A stretch of DNA of 64,000 nt, from contig CM077597.1 of assembly GCA_039654915.1 (NCBI GenBank), positions 93,436,001 to 93,500,000 of the forward strand, given 5' to 3'. The first letter of the stretch is position 1. Every line of letters starts with the position of its first letter. Under the pieces are notes generated by a model. That model was not told the origin of the DNA. It saw only the letters and a program-made list of their open reading frames with translations, and ran no database searches. A program made the position numbers and the translations under genes. Shown here piece by piece: positions 34,327 through 47,605 of this stretch. The DNA comes from Aquilaria yunnanensis. Its lineage: Eukaryota > Streptophyta > Magnoliopsida > Malvales > Thymelaeaceae.

Positions 34327-36035
34327 CTTTTGAATGTCTTATTTAAGGCCAGTTACTTAAAATTAATTTTAATATATTTTATATTAGACTATTTTTATGT
34401 AAAACAGTTATTTTAAGAAGCTTAAAACGTAATTCTTTGGAATTTAAGTTTTAGGAAGTTTAAAATTTAATTTTAGAATATGTTTTATAAAAATTATTAT
34501 TTATTATTTTTTGACTTATCTAACCTAATAGGATAAAAATTAATAAAATCATGTTTTCTTAAAAAATGTTTTTAAAATTATTTTTTATACATTTTTAAAT
34601 ATAAAGTTTCAATAAATTGATAATTTAATCAAATAGTCACTTTATATATGAATAATACATATATATTAAAATTAATTGAAAAAACTGGCTCTTGGTGTTC
34701 ATCCGGTTCGGAAGAGTTATCAACACCTAATAAGTTATCATACTTTTAAAAAGTAATGAAATTAGGTGATCAAGTAGACAAACTTGAAGACATACATAAA
34801 CTCCAATAATCACACAGACTTTTCATATAAAATTTGAGTTATCACACAGACTCCAATAGCTTATCGTTATCACAAATGATGGCTAATAGTGTATAGAGCC
34901 GATCTCATTCCATCATGATGTGGATAATACGACATATTCTGCGTAGGCAGAAACCTTTTTTCAATATTTGTGTTTGACAATTCATTTCCAGCACTTATTG
35001 ATATCAAGATTATGGGACCACTTATAACCTCACAAGAACGTTTGCATATAATTGAGGGGATTATGATTCCTTATATTTTATATGAGAAGTTTGTACAATT
35101 TTTAAAATATATCTATTATTTTCAAAAACTAAAAAATACTTGTTACTTGTCTATTTCAAAAAGGATATGTCATATGATATAAGTATTCCATCGATCAACT
35201 CTAAAGTTGGGTATCACCCACGTATATGTGAACAGTTGGCTACGGCTCCACTAATGATACTCTCCATCTCAAAAGGTTTATTACTTTTTTTTCTAATTTT
35301 GCATATGCTTTCATTACGTAAAAACATATGAATATTCACTTTTGTAATAATATGTGTTCTTAAAGTATAACATTGGATAAATATTCAACCTAGTCCATTA
35401 GCTATAATGGAAAAAAAAAGTCCGTTCAAAAAATGGTATAAGTCGGGTTTAACATTCAGCCAATGCACAATTTTAAATACATGATGCTTTTAGTTTTTTT
35501 TTCCCCTCAAAAAGTAAGATATGTGTGACACCCGCGCATGGCTATACGAAATGATAAAATTACCGTCCGGATGAAATCTTCTTTTATACAAAAACAATGA
35601 TGTCTGTAGAAATATATGTTCTGAAATTTTCTTTTAAGGGTTCCGATTCTTCCGAAATGTTGACATTTGAAATGATGCACAATATATTAGGAGAAAAACA
35701 AGAACAAGACATTAAAGCAGTCACTAACAAAAATTAACTTTTTGGCCTTGTTTAGCTGGTTTTGTCCATCCATCTTTTGTATTATTTTTTTTTTGTATCT
35801 TCAACTTTTTTTAAGAGTTGTCTTATTTTAAAATAAAAAAGTCATCTTATTTTTAATAACTCAGTGTTTTGGAAGATTAAACAACGAATTACTTAATGCA
35901 TGATTTTCAATTTTGTTAATTTTTCACTTTAACTTGCATATCAATTGAGATATTAAAACTTTACAATTTAAAAATCTGAAAATTATTTTCAGAATATATT
36001 TTTGATAAATATGTAGTTTTAGTAAATTTGCTTTC
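34327..36035. other. Intergenic, upstream of the first JIP23-like gene
   Basis: AT-rich. Two short frames at 34970-35331 match nothing I know. The last few hundred bases should contain the gene's promoter, but no jasmonate-response element was assigned with confidence. Confidence 0.4.
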
Positions 36036-36041
36036 TATAAG
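36036..36041 (+). promoter_or_regulatory. TATA box of the first JIP23-like gene
   Basis: TATAAG lies 80 bases before the ATG, which would give a leader of roughly 50 bases. Confidence 0.5.
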
Positions 36042-36115
36042 TACATGCACTGGAGGATTCAAAACCGCTGAGCCTGCCGATATCCGATCCAGAGTCCAGG
36101 CTCTGGTGCAGCAAA

Positions 36116-36763
36116 ATGGCGACGGGCGTGTTCGGAGTCCCCATCACAGACATGACCTTGCAAGTCCTGCCGGACTGGGACGGCCGGGAAGTGACGCGGT
36201 ACGACCGAGGCTTTGCAGCCCTCAACATGATTAACTCCGAGAACAAAGCCGTCAACGCTCGTACCTACGTCGACAACCTCAAGGCCAACTTCGGCAACGG
36301 CGTCTGCACCAAGTGCCTCATCTACAACGCCACGGGAGAGCCCATGAGGTACATAACCCACCGAGACTGGTTCGGCCGAATCGGCGAGTCCTTCTACCCG
36401 ACACAGCTATCCAACGGCCAGTGGGGCGCCTATCTCCACACCAAAAGACCCGCGGTCGCTTCAGGCTCCTGCGGGGCTGTGGTTTACCGCCTCGTGGGCC
36501 TTGACGCCGCGAACCCAGAGCTCGACTGCATGATGGCCTGGTCAACCGCTTGGGGGCCCTGGTACAACAACAGCTGCTACGCGGAGATCCGCGGGAGGAA
36601 CCACTTTGTCGGCCAAAGTACTTGGGACGCCATCTACAGAAATTTAAGTAACGCCGGCCTCCGCCACATCGAAACGCGAGGCCTCTTTCAGGTCGAACTG
36701 TCCATCGGTAACTCTACCACCTCCGTTTGGGAGACCATCATCAAACTCAACTCCCCAAATTAA
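36116..36763 (+). CDS. 23-kDa jasmonate-induced protein (JIP23)-like
   Basis: 215 residues, single exon. It starts MATGVFGVPITDMTLQVL, as do JIP23-family proteins, and keeps the family blocks ALNMINSENKAVNARTYVDN, CTKCLIYNATG, GRIGESFYPTQLSNGQWGAY, GAVVYR and CMMAWSTAWGPWYNN. The ATG context (AAAATGGC) is favourable. JIP23 accumulates in barley leaves treated with methyl jasmonate and its biochemical role is unknown; it is distinct from the ribosome-inactivating JIP60. No signal peptide or membrane segment, so probably cytosolic. GC-rich against AT-rich surroundings. A paralogue lies at 57859-58566 on the other strand, about 21 kb away. Confidence 0.88.
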   Translation: MATGVFGVPITDMTLQVLPDWDGREVTRYDRGFAALNMINSENKAVNARTYVDNLKANFGNGVCTKCLIYNATGEPMRYITHRDWFGRIGESFYPTQLSNGQWGAYLHTKRPAVASGSCGAVVYRLVGLDAANPELDCMMAWSTAWGPWYNNSCYAEIRGRNHFVGQSTWDAIYRNLSNAGLRHIETRGLFQVELSIGNSTTSVWETIIKLNSPN

Positions 36764-36846
36764 CTGAAACTGAAAATCCAGTTCGCGCTCTGTTTTAGGT
36801 GTTTTTAGAGTTCACGTGTGTGATTCGTACTTGGTGAGGGTACCCA

Positions 36847-36852
36847 AATAAA
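36847..36852 (+). terminator. Polyadenylation signal of the first JIP23-like gene
   Basis: AATAAA lies 84 bases after the stop codon. Confidence 0.5.
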
Positions 36853-38279
36853 CTGCTCCTATTCCCTTTCCAACTTTATTAGTATGTTATTTGTTTCCGG
36901 TTTCGGGGAGAGATCCTGGTCCATGTATGTATTCTCAAGTATATACGGATTCGAGCTATCGTTGGTTCATTGGCAGTGGCGGACTTATACAGGGGCGGGG
37001 TAATGTTGCAAGAACTGAATCGTACAGAGAACCGTTGAAGTTTTTGGTTCACAGTCTAATCTGTTTTGGACCAGATACAGAAAAGTAGCTAAGGTATGTT
37101 TGATCAACACGATGTAGTGGATATATTATACAATAAATTTAGTATAAAAAATTTGAATAATAAATAATTAAAAAAGTATGAAAAACATTGACTAACACCT
37201 AATTAACTTGAACAATAACAAAAAATAGGTAAACATAAACATAACCTCACATGTACTTCGAAATAATGTATAATTTTGTCATTAAAAATAATTCACTAAA
37301 ATTTTGTCTCTTTTATCCACTTAAAATTTAATTTTTAATAGCAATAAAAAAATTATTTAGAAAAATTTAATTTCAATTTTTACAATTATCGACTAAATTA
37401 TTTTATTAAACCATTAAGAACAATTCATACCACAAAACACAATCATGAATAACAAAATAATATAATTAAAACATAAAATTGTGTTTAATTTATGCTAATA
37501 AATTAACAATTTAAATATTAACTTAATAAAGATAAGAAGAACCAAAAAGAAAAAAAATTGGCTAAAGTCGAATCAATTATAACTATAGCTAGAAGTAGGT
37601 AAATTATAATGATTAAATTTTTATTTTGAAAAACAAAATTAAAGAAAAGCAATGACGAAAAGGTTTGAACCAAGACAGAAAATAGAAAAACATTAGGTAT
37701 TAAAAATTTAACAATTGATTTATTGAATGTAAACAAATAGCTTAACATAAAAATAAATAAATTATGATACTTAATGTCTTACTTTAGAATATAGTACATA
37801 AAAACAAAAAAAAAGTTTGGGGACTGAGAGAACAAATAGAAAGATTCTAATTAAATGCTTATTAAATTTGGGACCAAAATAAAACACAGATGGAACATAG
37901 GGACTAACATGGAAAAAAGTATAAGCTTAGGGAGTAAATTGACATTTAAGCATAACAAAGTGTAAGAAAACCTAAAATTGGAAAAACTAGAAGATAGGCC
38001 CTAAAAAATGTGAGCACCTTGTGAAAAGATGATCAAATTTAAGAAAGGGTCAATTGCATTTGAAAAAGAAAAAATAAAGAGACAAAAGAAAAAAAAAAGA
38101 AAGAAAAGAATTGTTTGTCCTCAATGATGAACAGTGAAAATCCTACAACTTTTAGAAATAAGTGAGGTATGTGGTGTCAACACATTGCGTTGATACACTC
38201 TATAGCAACATTAGTTGTAATATAATCAATATAAGTCATTGGTGGAACAATGTAAAAGCATAAGACTTATCTTCACATT
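36853..38279. other. Intergenic, 3' of the first JIP23-like gene
   Basis: AT-rich with no gene. Fragments such as gggaccaaaataaaacaca near 37870 recall the MITE family at 33727, but no ends were found. Confidence 0.4.
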
Positions 38280-39615
38280 AAATAAAATTTGAGTATAGAT
38301 AATTGTAAACACATAGAGTAGTCAATCACTTTTGGTATTTAATATGGTCAATAAAAACATGCCTCTCACTTTCATTTAAGGTTTTATCATCATAAATTTA
38401 AGCAGGCCATCAAAATTTTATTTTCCTAAAGTTCATGACAAGTATATGAAAGCTAGCCACACCCACACTTAGGGATTGAGACACTCTGCTTCCATTCTTC
38501 TTAAAAACATTTGACTTTTGGTATGTACAAAAATTTTGATTAGCAAAAGAAAAAAGTTTATGATAGATCATGAAAGTTGAGGACTATTATGACAAAACAA
38601 AATCCCCTTAGGTCCTTATAATGTGTTTTGTCGCTATTGATACTCCCCAATCTTTATACTATATCAATCATGGCACCGTTAGGCGCTAGCAAGTAGTCTA
38701 CTACCCTCTAACTGACGACAATAGGCAAAAGTGGGGAAGCGTTATGACATGCGTGAAATATTTAGGGACCAAAATATGGGTTTGACCATAAATCTAGGGA
38801 AGGAAAAAGAAAATCAAGCTAATGTTGATGAATAATAAAAAATCATCCTCTTTTATAATATACTCCCTCCGTCCCAAAAATTTTGCTCCATTTATTTTTT
38901 GTAATTAATTTATAATTTTTTATTTTTAATATTTTAATATATAAATATAAAATCTTTGTATATGAATAATAATTTAAGATATATAATTTTTAAATATATA
39001 TTTTTTAATTTTTATAATAAATAATAATATAAATAAAATAAAATTAAAATATAATAAAAAATTAAATGTATCAAAATTTATGAGACAGAAGGTGTAGTTA
39101 TAATATATAAGGGGAGGAGAGGGCGCAATTTGAGATTTAGGCAATCATGGTAGGACATTATGTGAGGAGTGAAAAATATGCTTTTTTAGGGCCACTAAAA
39201 ACAAAATGCTAAAAACAAGAGAGAGACAGAAGAGAGGGAGAGAGAAAGACAGAGACAATCCATAGAAATAGAGAGAGAAGCAAAAAGTCAGTCGGTGGCA
39301 GACTTAAAAAGAAACGCAAAATGGAAAAAAGGAGACAAAAACAAACAAATATGGTTCAGTTTAATTGATTGAATGGACAATGGTTCAAACGGTTTTGCCG
39401 CTTTTGAGTAAACAGTAACTGAGCCGAGAGTCAGACCGTTAGAGACCCCGGCTCATGGTTGACGAGAGTTCTACGTCTATTACTTACGGGATTTTGAAAA
39501 TGCTTGTAGATTAGTTAATAACTTGGTCATTCATTAACTTGTTAGAGATTAGAGTTTGAGTGTAAAATTTTACCTCCAAATATAGTGAAAGAATATAAAA
39601 ATAGGAAGTAGTAAT
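38280..39615 (+). repeat. Segmental direct duplication, copy 1
   Basis: It matches 39900-42030 from aataaaatttgagt through taggaagtagtaa, with shared blocks such as gacatgcgtgaaatattta and gagccgagagtcagaccgtt. Spacer between copies is about 285 bp. Copy 1 carries a Stowaway MITE that copy 2 lacks. Confidence 0.88.
38863..39097. mobile_element. Stowaway (Tc1/mariner) MITE
   Basis: The left end CTCCCTCCGTCCCAAAAATT is the canonical Stowaway terminus. The complement of the right end reads CTACACCTTCTGTCTCATAA, a mutated partner. It is inserted after TA. The duplicate segment near 41505-41530 reads straight through, showing the empty site. Confidence 0.85.
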
Positions 39616-40362
39616 TCTATTAAACAATTTAAATAAGACTATTAAGTGAAAGAATATTTCTGTTATTTATAGTGTAGAATAATATTGCATAATATACATA
39701 TATAAATTTTCAAGATTTTTACTCACTAATAAATTAGTGGTAAAATGAAACTTTTAAGAATTGTGCATTCATACATAATATAAATTGTCTACTTGTTTAA
39801 GCTACTTAAAAGTCTAAATCAAATCTATATAAAGTGTTCATGCATTATGAAAATTGTGTATTTGTTTCGACTAATAAAAACTTTGAATCAAACTTATATA
39901 AATAAAAATTTGAGTCAAATCTTGCAAAAGAAAATTTTTTTGGTATTTAACATGGTCAATAAAAATATGTTCCCTCACTTTCATTTAAGGTTTTATCATC
40001 TTAAATTTAAGCGGACTATCAAAATTTTATTTTCCTAAAGTTCATGACAAGTATCTGAAAGCCTGCCACACCCATAGTCAAGGATCGAGACACTCTGCTT
40101 CCCTTCTTCTTAAAAACATTTGACTTTTAAAGAAAAAAGTTTATTATAGATCATGAAAGTTGGAGACTATTATGGCAGAAATTTTATATTCAGGGACTAA
40201 AAGAGCGATTTGACCAATCTGCAGGAGTAGGAAAAAAATTTTTGAAACGGCGGAAGTGTAAAAAATGGCACAAAATCCCCTTGGGTCACTGTAATGTTTT
40301 TTTTCGCTATTGATACTGATAGTCCCCAATCTTTATACTATGCCAATCATGCCACTATCAGG

Positions 40363-41317
40363 TAGGGGTGAGCATGGGTTGGGTAAACCCGAAACCGAAA
40401 CCGAACCACCCCCATTGGGTTGGGTAAAAATTGATCATGGTTCTCGGGTTGGTTCTACATATAGGAGAACCGATGGTTTTTGGGTTGGTTCTGGTTCCAT
40501 GTGGAACCAACCCGAGGTGGAACCGAACCCGAGATATATATATAATTATATAATAAAAATTATAGTATTACTAATATATCCACACACACACACACACACA
40601 CACATTTCTTTGAAGTATTATGATAGTTATTTTGTGTTTTTATATTAAACTCTTAAACTGATGTTTCAAATTGAAACAGTATGGAAGTTGTAGGATCATT
40701 TACGAAATTTATCCATATTTACTTAAATCACTTTGCTTCATAGACCCACCACTCCTAAGTCATTTTGTTTTCGATATTTTATTCCAGACTACTCTTTACG
40801 ACACAATTATGATATTTTTTTCATTTGAGTCATGCAAAATTAAAAATTTATGACATCAACATATTTTAGGTTTTGATACTGAAGAAGATGGTTTTAAAGG
40901 CTTAATTTTTCATATTGAATGTCATACCAATATTGGAATTACTGGAATGAAGTAAACTAGTTGAGATAAAAGATACCTCACATGCAACTTTTTTGAACCA
41001 TTTTTGTATGAACAACATTTTAAACTCTTTTGAATGTATCTAAGTACATATATTTAAATATTAATTTAATTGTATATTATGTTGAATATGTCATAAAACT
41101 AATTATGGATGTAGATTTATTGAATTTTAGTGTTGTTAGAGGTATATGGTATAAACCGAAAAACCCAAGAACCAGAACCGAGAAACCCAGAACCATGGTT
41201 CTGGTTCTGTTCGGTTCTCGGTTCTGGGTTGGGTAGAAAAATTTTGGAACCGAGACCATTTCGGGTTGGTTCGGTTCCACCATAAAACCGAACCAACCCG
41301 ACCCATGCTTACCCCTA
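40363..41317. mobile_element. Non-autonomous hAT-type element, 955 bp
   Basis: The left end TAGGGGTGAGCATGGGTTGG and the complement of the right end TAGGGGTAAGCATGGGTCGG are inverted repeats typical of hAT elements. They are followed by CCGAAACCGAACC-rich subterminal sequence. The 8-bp flanks are CTATCAGG (40355-40362) and CCATCAGG (41318-41325), a target duplication with one change. Copy 1 of the duplication has the uninterrupted site near 38675. No transposase; the short frames arise from GAACC repeats. Confidence 0.88.
40581..40604. repeat. (CA)n microsatellite
   Basis: About twelve CA units inside the hAT-type element. Confidence 0.95.
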
Positions 41318-42030
41318 CCATCAGGCATCAGCAAATGGTCTACTACCCTATAACTGATGACAGCAGGTGAAAGTGGGGAAGCATTATGACATGCGTGAAA
41401 TATTTAGGGACCAAAATATGGGTTTGACCATAAATCTGGGAAAGTGAAAAAAAAAAACCCCCTTTGTGTATCTAATGTTGATGAACAATAAAAAACCATT
41501 CTCTTTTAGAATATAATTATAATATATAAGGGAAGGGGAGGGCTCAATTTGAGATTTAGGCAATCATGGTAAGACATTATTTGAGGAGTGAAAAATATGC
41601 TTTTTCAGGGCCACTAAAAACAAAATGCTAAAAACAAGAGGAGAGAGACAGAAGAGAGACAGAAGAGAGACAGAAAGACAGAGACAAGACATAGAAAGAG
41701 AGAGACAAGCAAAAAGTCAGTCGGTGGCAGACTTAAAAAGAAACGCAAAATGAAAAAAAGGAGACGAAAACAGACAAAATGGTTCAGTAACTTTAATTGA
41801 TTCAAGGGACAATGGTTCAAACGGTTTTCACCGCTTTTGGGTAAACAGTAAATGAGCCGAGAGTCAGACCGTTAGAGACCCCGGCTCATGGTTTACTTAC
41901 GGGATTTTGAAAATGCTTATAGATTAGGTAATAACTTGGTCATTTATTAATTTGTTAGAGATTAGAGTTTGAGTGCAAAATTTTGCCTCCAATTATAATG
42001 AAAGAATATAAAAATAGGAAGTAGTAAAAC

Positions 42031-43269
42031 ATGTGATAAAAAGATGGAGACTGCACGCATAATAATTCTCCTTCCCTTATTACTTGAAGCCAATATTTTT
42101 AGTTACGTCACCGTCTCTGGGTATTTAGACTTAAAACTTTTCTTGAATTCAATAATGGACAAGTAGAGCCAAGATGACTTTGGTTTGTCTGTCTCCTTCT
42201 GAAAGTTATTATGCTTTTTATGCTTCAATTTTATTTATGTTTGACACAAAAATTACGAAAGATAACAAAGATAAAAAATTATATTTGCACCATTCAAATT
42301 TTATATGTAAATAAAAAAAGATAAAAAAATAAATATTAAATATTTATTATAAAAAAATAGGAAGACCAAAATAGGATGTGTTGTAAATAATTTTGAAAAG
42401 CTATTTTATGTCAATTAAATTTATTTTCACTTGGAAGATAATAAAAATAAAGAATGAAAACAAAATAGAAAACGAGCCCTCGAGAATGACGTATCGTCGT
42501 CATGTCAGGAACTGATAATCAACGTCCCAGGCTTATCCATTTGGGTTTCAACCAGTACATTAGGCCTACATTTGAATTGTTTAAGAAATTTGGGCCTGTT
42601 AAGGTCCCAAAAAGTCGGGCTCTACCAGCTAGATAGACTTTTTCTTTTCAGGAGGAGCTCTTGTATCTACATTTGATGAAAAATAATTAATTTTCACCCG
42701 AAAAAAGGAAAAATAACTATTTATTATGTATTGGTTATCCTAGTTGTTCATATGTCTAATAATGAATAAATTGTACATATGCCTCACCACATTTATACCT
42801 TATTAGAGTACGTTTACAAATTCCATTCATTAAGTTTAAATTAGTAGGTGTTTCCGTGAACCTATTTGAACTTACTTTTGGCATAAGTTATGTATATCGG
42901 TTACATCAACCATCACATTCATTTAGTTTTATTGATTTTTGCACATGATTATATATGCGATATACTTGTCTAAGCACTTGGGAGTGTGCACGTCTTGACG
43001 GAAACTTGTGAATGCGTGTGTAAACATGTTTTAATACAAAAAAAAAAAAAAAGATATTTGGGCTTTTAATGTTACAATAGCAGAAAATTGGGCTTTATTA
43101 TCTCTCTAGGTCAATCCAGTATTGGCAGAAATGGAAGCAACCCGGGCTAAGGCCCACCCCCACCACTAGAAAACCCCTACCCGTTGCATTACCATAGAGA
43201 AAATGTCAAATGTGCAGCTCAAAGTCCTCCAAGTTTTGACAAGTAGGCAAGTAGCCCCCCATTTATCAT
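42031..43269. other. Intergenic
   Basis: No gene seen. AT-rich with a poly-A run near 43040. Confidence 0.4.
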
Positions 43270-44780
43270 AAAGTGTGATAAATTCCCTTGCTTGTAAATG
43301 TTTTTGTTGAGATATCCGTACATGTTTACTCCTTTTTCCATGTGTGCTTATCTTGTTTCTTGTTGGCTTAGCCTCTTGTATAGATGCTATTGCGAGTTAG
43401 ATACTTACATAAACCTAGGACTATTGTACATAGTTACTTTGTATTCCTTCCTCTATACGATTATATATATGTTGAAGTACAAGAATATTTGGAAGCTATT
43501 TAATAGACACTCACCAAAAACAATTTTCACATGGTATTAGAGTAGGATTGCTTAACCCTAAAACCCAAAATCTAAGCTTGATGTAAGGTGACAATAACAA
43601 AAAGGCTTTTGCATCGGGCTCTCAAGCCAATATGGGTGATGCATCATCACCTTTCTTCTTAGGTGTTCTAGATAATCCAGGAACTAGGCTTATTGGTTGT
43701 TTTCTTAAGGGGCAAAGTTGCCTTACATGGTTTTTGGAAAATGCTAAATGCACTAAGAACAAAAACACAATTGGGTTTCATTGCCGAAACTGTTAGAAAG
43801 CCAGATAAGGATGATTCGACAATATAGGTTTGGGGGAAGTCCAAATCGATGGTCTTCTCTTGGACTTTTAACTCCTACTACCAGAGTTGCAGACTTATAT
43901 AGCCTATCAGACATTGTAACTGAGACATAGAGTGACTTGCAAGAAAGCTTTTCTAATGAAAATGTGCCTTATATTCATGGGTTGAAGTATAAGACTGCCT
44001 TGCATCAACAACAAAACATGCCAGTTGTAACTTATTACATAACACTGAAATTTTTATGGGATGAATTCTAAACATATTCCAACATATCTGCTTGTATGTG
44101 CCGTGCTATAAAGGAGCTCCTTGCTAAAAAAAAGGTAAGAAACTCTAAAACTTCCTAGTGGGTCTTAAAGTACGATCAGTTTAATACTGTTAGATCTTAA
44201 ATTCTTAATGCACAACGATGGCCAGACTTCAACAAGGCATATGCTTTACAAAGTAAGAAAAACAACAAAGCATGGCTACAATGAGACTATATCACTAATA
44301 AAGATGCAACTTTTGTAGTTAGGCAGAAAAAGTTGAAGGAACTTAGGCCAATATAAACCTCAATAAAAGCCAGTTGCACTTTACTCATTATGGAATAAAT
44401 GGACACATCTTGGATGGCCATTTTAAATTAATAAGTTACCTAATTGGTGGTAAAAAGGCAATTCACAACAGCATCAAAATAAAATTAAACAAAATCATAA
44501 GACTGGAAAAGCTATTACCAACCAAGCCATGGTGAAACAAATAGAAAGTGTAGCAGATTCCAACAATATTGGTCTTAGAGCCAAAAATCAATATAATTAG
44601 CTCGTTTCATAGCTTGCAAATTAAAATCATAACACTTTGACAAAGTTTGCTAGTAAGGTCTTAAGGAAGTCTTTAGGGTAGATTGTTGATAGTTGAGTTT
44701 TTGATTGCATGACATCTTATACAACATTGTTTACAAACATACAATGAACAACATCACAGTATAGCATAATTCTATAAAGG
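43270..44780 (+). mobile_element. Ty1/copia relic: LTR end, primer site, gag and protease start
   Basis: TGGTATTAGAGTAGG at about 43533 is a mutated initiator-methionine-tRNA primer site, so 43270-43532 is the end of a 5' LTR. Downstream, broken frames give copia Gag words (SSPFFLGVLDNPGTRLIGCF near 43650). Near 44680-44730 a protease relic reads IVDS then MTSYTTLFTN, matching the active-site region of copia proteases with its glycine lost to a stop. Pol is missing. Confidence 0.75.
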
Positions 44781-44895
44781 TGATTGAAAAGGGCAACTAA
44801 GATTTAGTTACTAAGCATGTTTAGTTGCTAGTTTGTGGGAATCACTTTCTGAGCAACTGAATAATTATTAAAATTTCCAATGATCCCTATTTAGT
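44781..44895. other. Flank with GCAACTAA-type repeats, left side
   Basis: GGGCAACTAAG, TTAGTTAC and TTAGTTGCTAG cluster here and recur after the solo LTR (47606-48500). Together they look like the split ends of an old DNA transposon, but clear termini were not found. Confidence 0.4.
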
Positions 44896-44900
44896 CATTA

Positions 44901-47600
44901 TGTCGTGCCCTAAATTGCCCCTGGCCCATTTGGGCCTGATTACTTAAAACCCCAGGATACTTATCGGTATTAGCTCGTTAAGTTCTTTAATTAAGGTTAA
45001 GTTGAAGTGCTCTCAGAAACAAGCTAGCACCTATGTGGATTTCATGTGTTCATTTTCATGGTCTTTACCAAGCTTAGCCAAGAATATGCATGGCAACCAA
45101 AACACCAACTTAAGTTTAAAAACTTATTTTCATGCATATGCTTTGCATGCTTATGTGTTTTGGTGTTCATTAGTGCACATAATCACTTAATGCCTTTAGA
45201 TGCAACTAATGCTTAGGCATGTATTAATTCACATACGTGCACTTAAATTTCTTATTAGCCAAACTTTACACAAGCATCCAATTTCATGCCTTTTCTAAGT
45301 TTACTTGCATGTTTTTTTACTAAGTGCGCATACATAGCCAAACATTGCATGCTTTCAACATAGACATGGGCTTATGGGCCTTTTAGTACTTAACATGCAT
45401 ATGGCCCAAAATTAACCAAGAATAAATTCAAATTTTCCAAGCTCTTATTTAAGCCCAAAATGTACATTTAAGCCCAATTTCAACCTGCTTCAAGTTTCAT
45501 GAAAACATAACCCATAAATTCATGCATGGGCCTTGGTAAGTCCACCAAGCAATAAAAATACCCAAAAATGTCCAAGTCCATAATACAAGCCCAAAGTCAA
45601 GTTTGGCCAAATTTTAGCTAAGTCCATAATTTGGTCACTAAAGTTAGACCAACAAAAACATGCTTAAAAGTAAGCCATAAATCCACAAAGCCATGGAACA
45701 CAAATTTCCACCTTAATAGACCTTGTTCCCACAATTCTAAGACTTCAAGTCCTGCATAGAAAGTCCACATATTTTTTTTTAGCTTGTTTACAAGCAACTT
45801 ATATACTTAGAATATTTTGAGCAATACCATACACAAATCCAACCTTAGTATACAGAAAGAGTACTCAAGACTCTTAGCTTGATCTTTCAAGCAAACCTTT
45901 ACCTACAAAAGTAGAGTAGGGCGGGTGAGTTATAAAACTCAATAAGGATTCCATGGCATCTAATGCCTAACTTATGGCCTCCAAGGCCTAACATATGCCA
46001 AGAATGTAATGGCAAAATAATCCTTACTCCTGCAAAGAAAACATAAAGACAAAGAAAACACAAAGATACATGCATATAACAATAATATCATAATCGGGGG
46101 TTAGCATGCACAACAAATTAAAGAAGCATACAAACGCACACCACTTAACACTTTGTTCACAGAAAGGCAGCAAGCATCCCTCAAGTTTTAATTCATTAAT
46201 TTCATATACTTAATGTTTTCGGAGAGCTCAGTTAGGATAAGAATTAAGGTGGCCGCCTTAATACCTAGCCCATAATGCTTGCTTACTTAACTTAGCTCAT
46301 GAGCAAAACAGAATTGCCGAAGCAATAACATAACTTAAGCCCTCTTAGCACTCCTAGGATCACATGGTTCTTTGACCATCACCTAGGGGCCCGAATATTC
46401 ACATAAAAATCCATGGAACTATGCCATGCAATAAAGTGAGTATAAGAATCCTTACCCACAACACTGAAAGCATTAGAAGCTTATTTCCCTTCGTTTTCCT
46501 TGCTTGTTGACTCTAGAAATTGTTTTCTAGCATAAGAACCAAGATGAGCCAAATTTTATTAGTAACCATAAGGTACCAAGAACATTTGGTGATTAACTCA
46601 AATAACACAAAATACCAAGAACACTTGGTGTACACTTACAGAACCTCACAGAAGAGGTAAGACCAATTTCTTGTGCTTGATGTTCTTCAAGCTTCTTCTT
46701 GATTTCTTGCTTTTAATGAACTTAGGAACTCAATCACACAAAGAGCTCCTTGAGTAGAGTTTAAAACCTCCAAGAAATGGAAATGGCCGAATTTTCCTCC
46801 TTGGTTTTCTTTGAATTCTTCACATAATTCTTGCTTTTTATGGTCTTAGAGCTTGATTTCAACCAAGAATACTTGGTTTTAATTTGAGGAAGGATTATTT
46901 CTAGCTATGGCCGAATATTTAGATGAGGAAAAGAGTTGGGAATGTGTTTGGAATGGTGAGACTTGGTATGGAAGAAAATGGAGAGAGAATGAGAGAGTTT
47001 GAGAGCAAATGGCTTTGAATGAGTGGATTGATTATGTTTAATGTATGGGAAGGTGATGGCCAGCCATATGGGAAGGAAAATGAGTGTATAATGTGCTTGG
47101 AAGAGTGGGAGACAAGGTTTAATGGAAGGAAGACTAATTTGAAGACTTTTGTGTAAGTTGGTAGAAAAAGTCAAAAATAGGAGAAGAAAGAATCCAAGGT
47201 AATGACTAAGGGTGGGAGGTGGATTAAAATAATGGGATTTGGAGGGAGGTGACATAAAATATTGGGAATTGGAGGGGCATTGTTGGCCAAGGCATCCTAG
47301 GCCATTAAAATGGCCTAATTACCCCTTTAGTCCTCCAACTTTCTAATTTTGGGCAATTGAGCCCAACTACTAAAAATCCTTTTGTTCAATTGAGTCCCTC
47401 AGCTTTAAAAACCACCATTTTCATCACTAATTCCCTTGGCCTAAGCCAAGCTTATTTTTAAGATGTTCAATACTCAATTATGCACATGCTATATTGTCTC
47501 CTCAATTTAATTGGGCTAAATTCCTGATTAAGGAAAAATTCTTATGCTCCAAATCCATTTAACCCAAGACCTAATCACTTTGGATTGTCCGGCCATTACA
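44901..47600 (-). mobile_element. Solo LTR of a Tekay-like retrotransposon, 2.7 kb
   Basis: Bounds are TGTCGTGCCC and GGCCATTACA, flanked on both sides by CATTA (44896-44900 and 47601-47605). On the minus strand it begins TGTAATGGCCGGACA and contains the ATTGAGTTTTATAACTCACCC box seen in the Tekay LTR near 32450. There is no internal region, so it arose by LTR-LTR recombination. Short frames within it are not genes. Confidence 0.88.
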
Positions 47601-47605
47601 CATTA

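Larger units (their letters stand above)
39900..42030 (+). repeat. Segmental direct duplication, copy 2
   Basis: Same segment as 38280-39615 but longer, chiefly because of the hAT-type element at 40363-41317. It also keeps about 50 bases near 40180-40245 (ttcagggactaaaagagcga) that copy 1 lacks. Confidence 0.88.

Noticed and set aside
36028..36545. Other open frames overlapping the first JIP23-like gene on both strands
   Set aside because: Shadow frames of a GC-rich coding sequence; only 36116-36763 shows family conservation.
46905..47255. 116-residue minus-strand frame
   Set aside because: It lies inside the solo LTR in pyrimidine-rich sequence with no domain.
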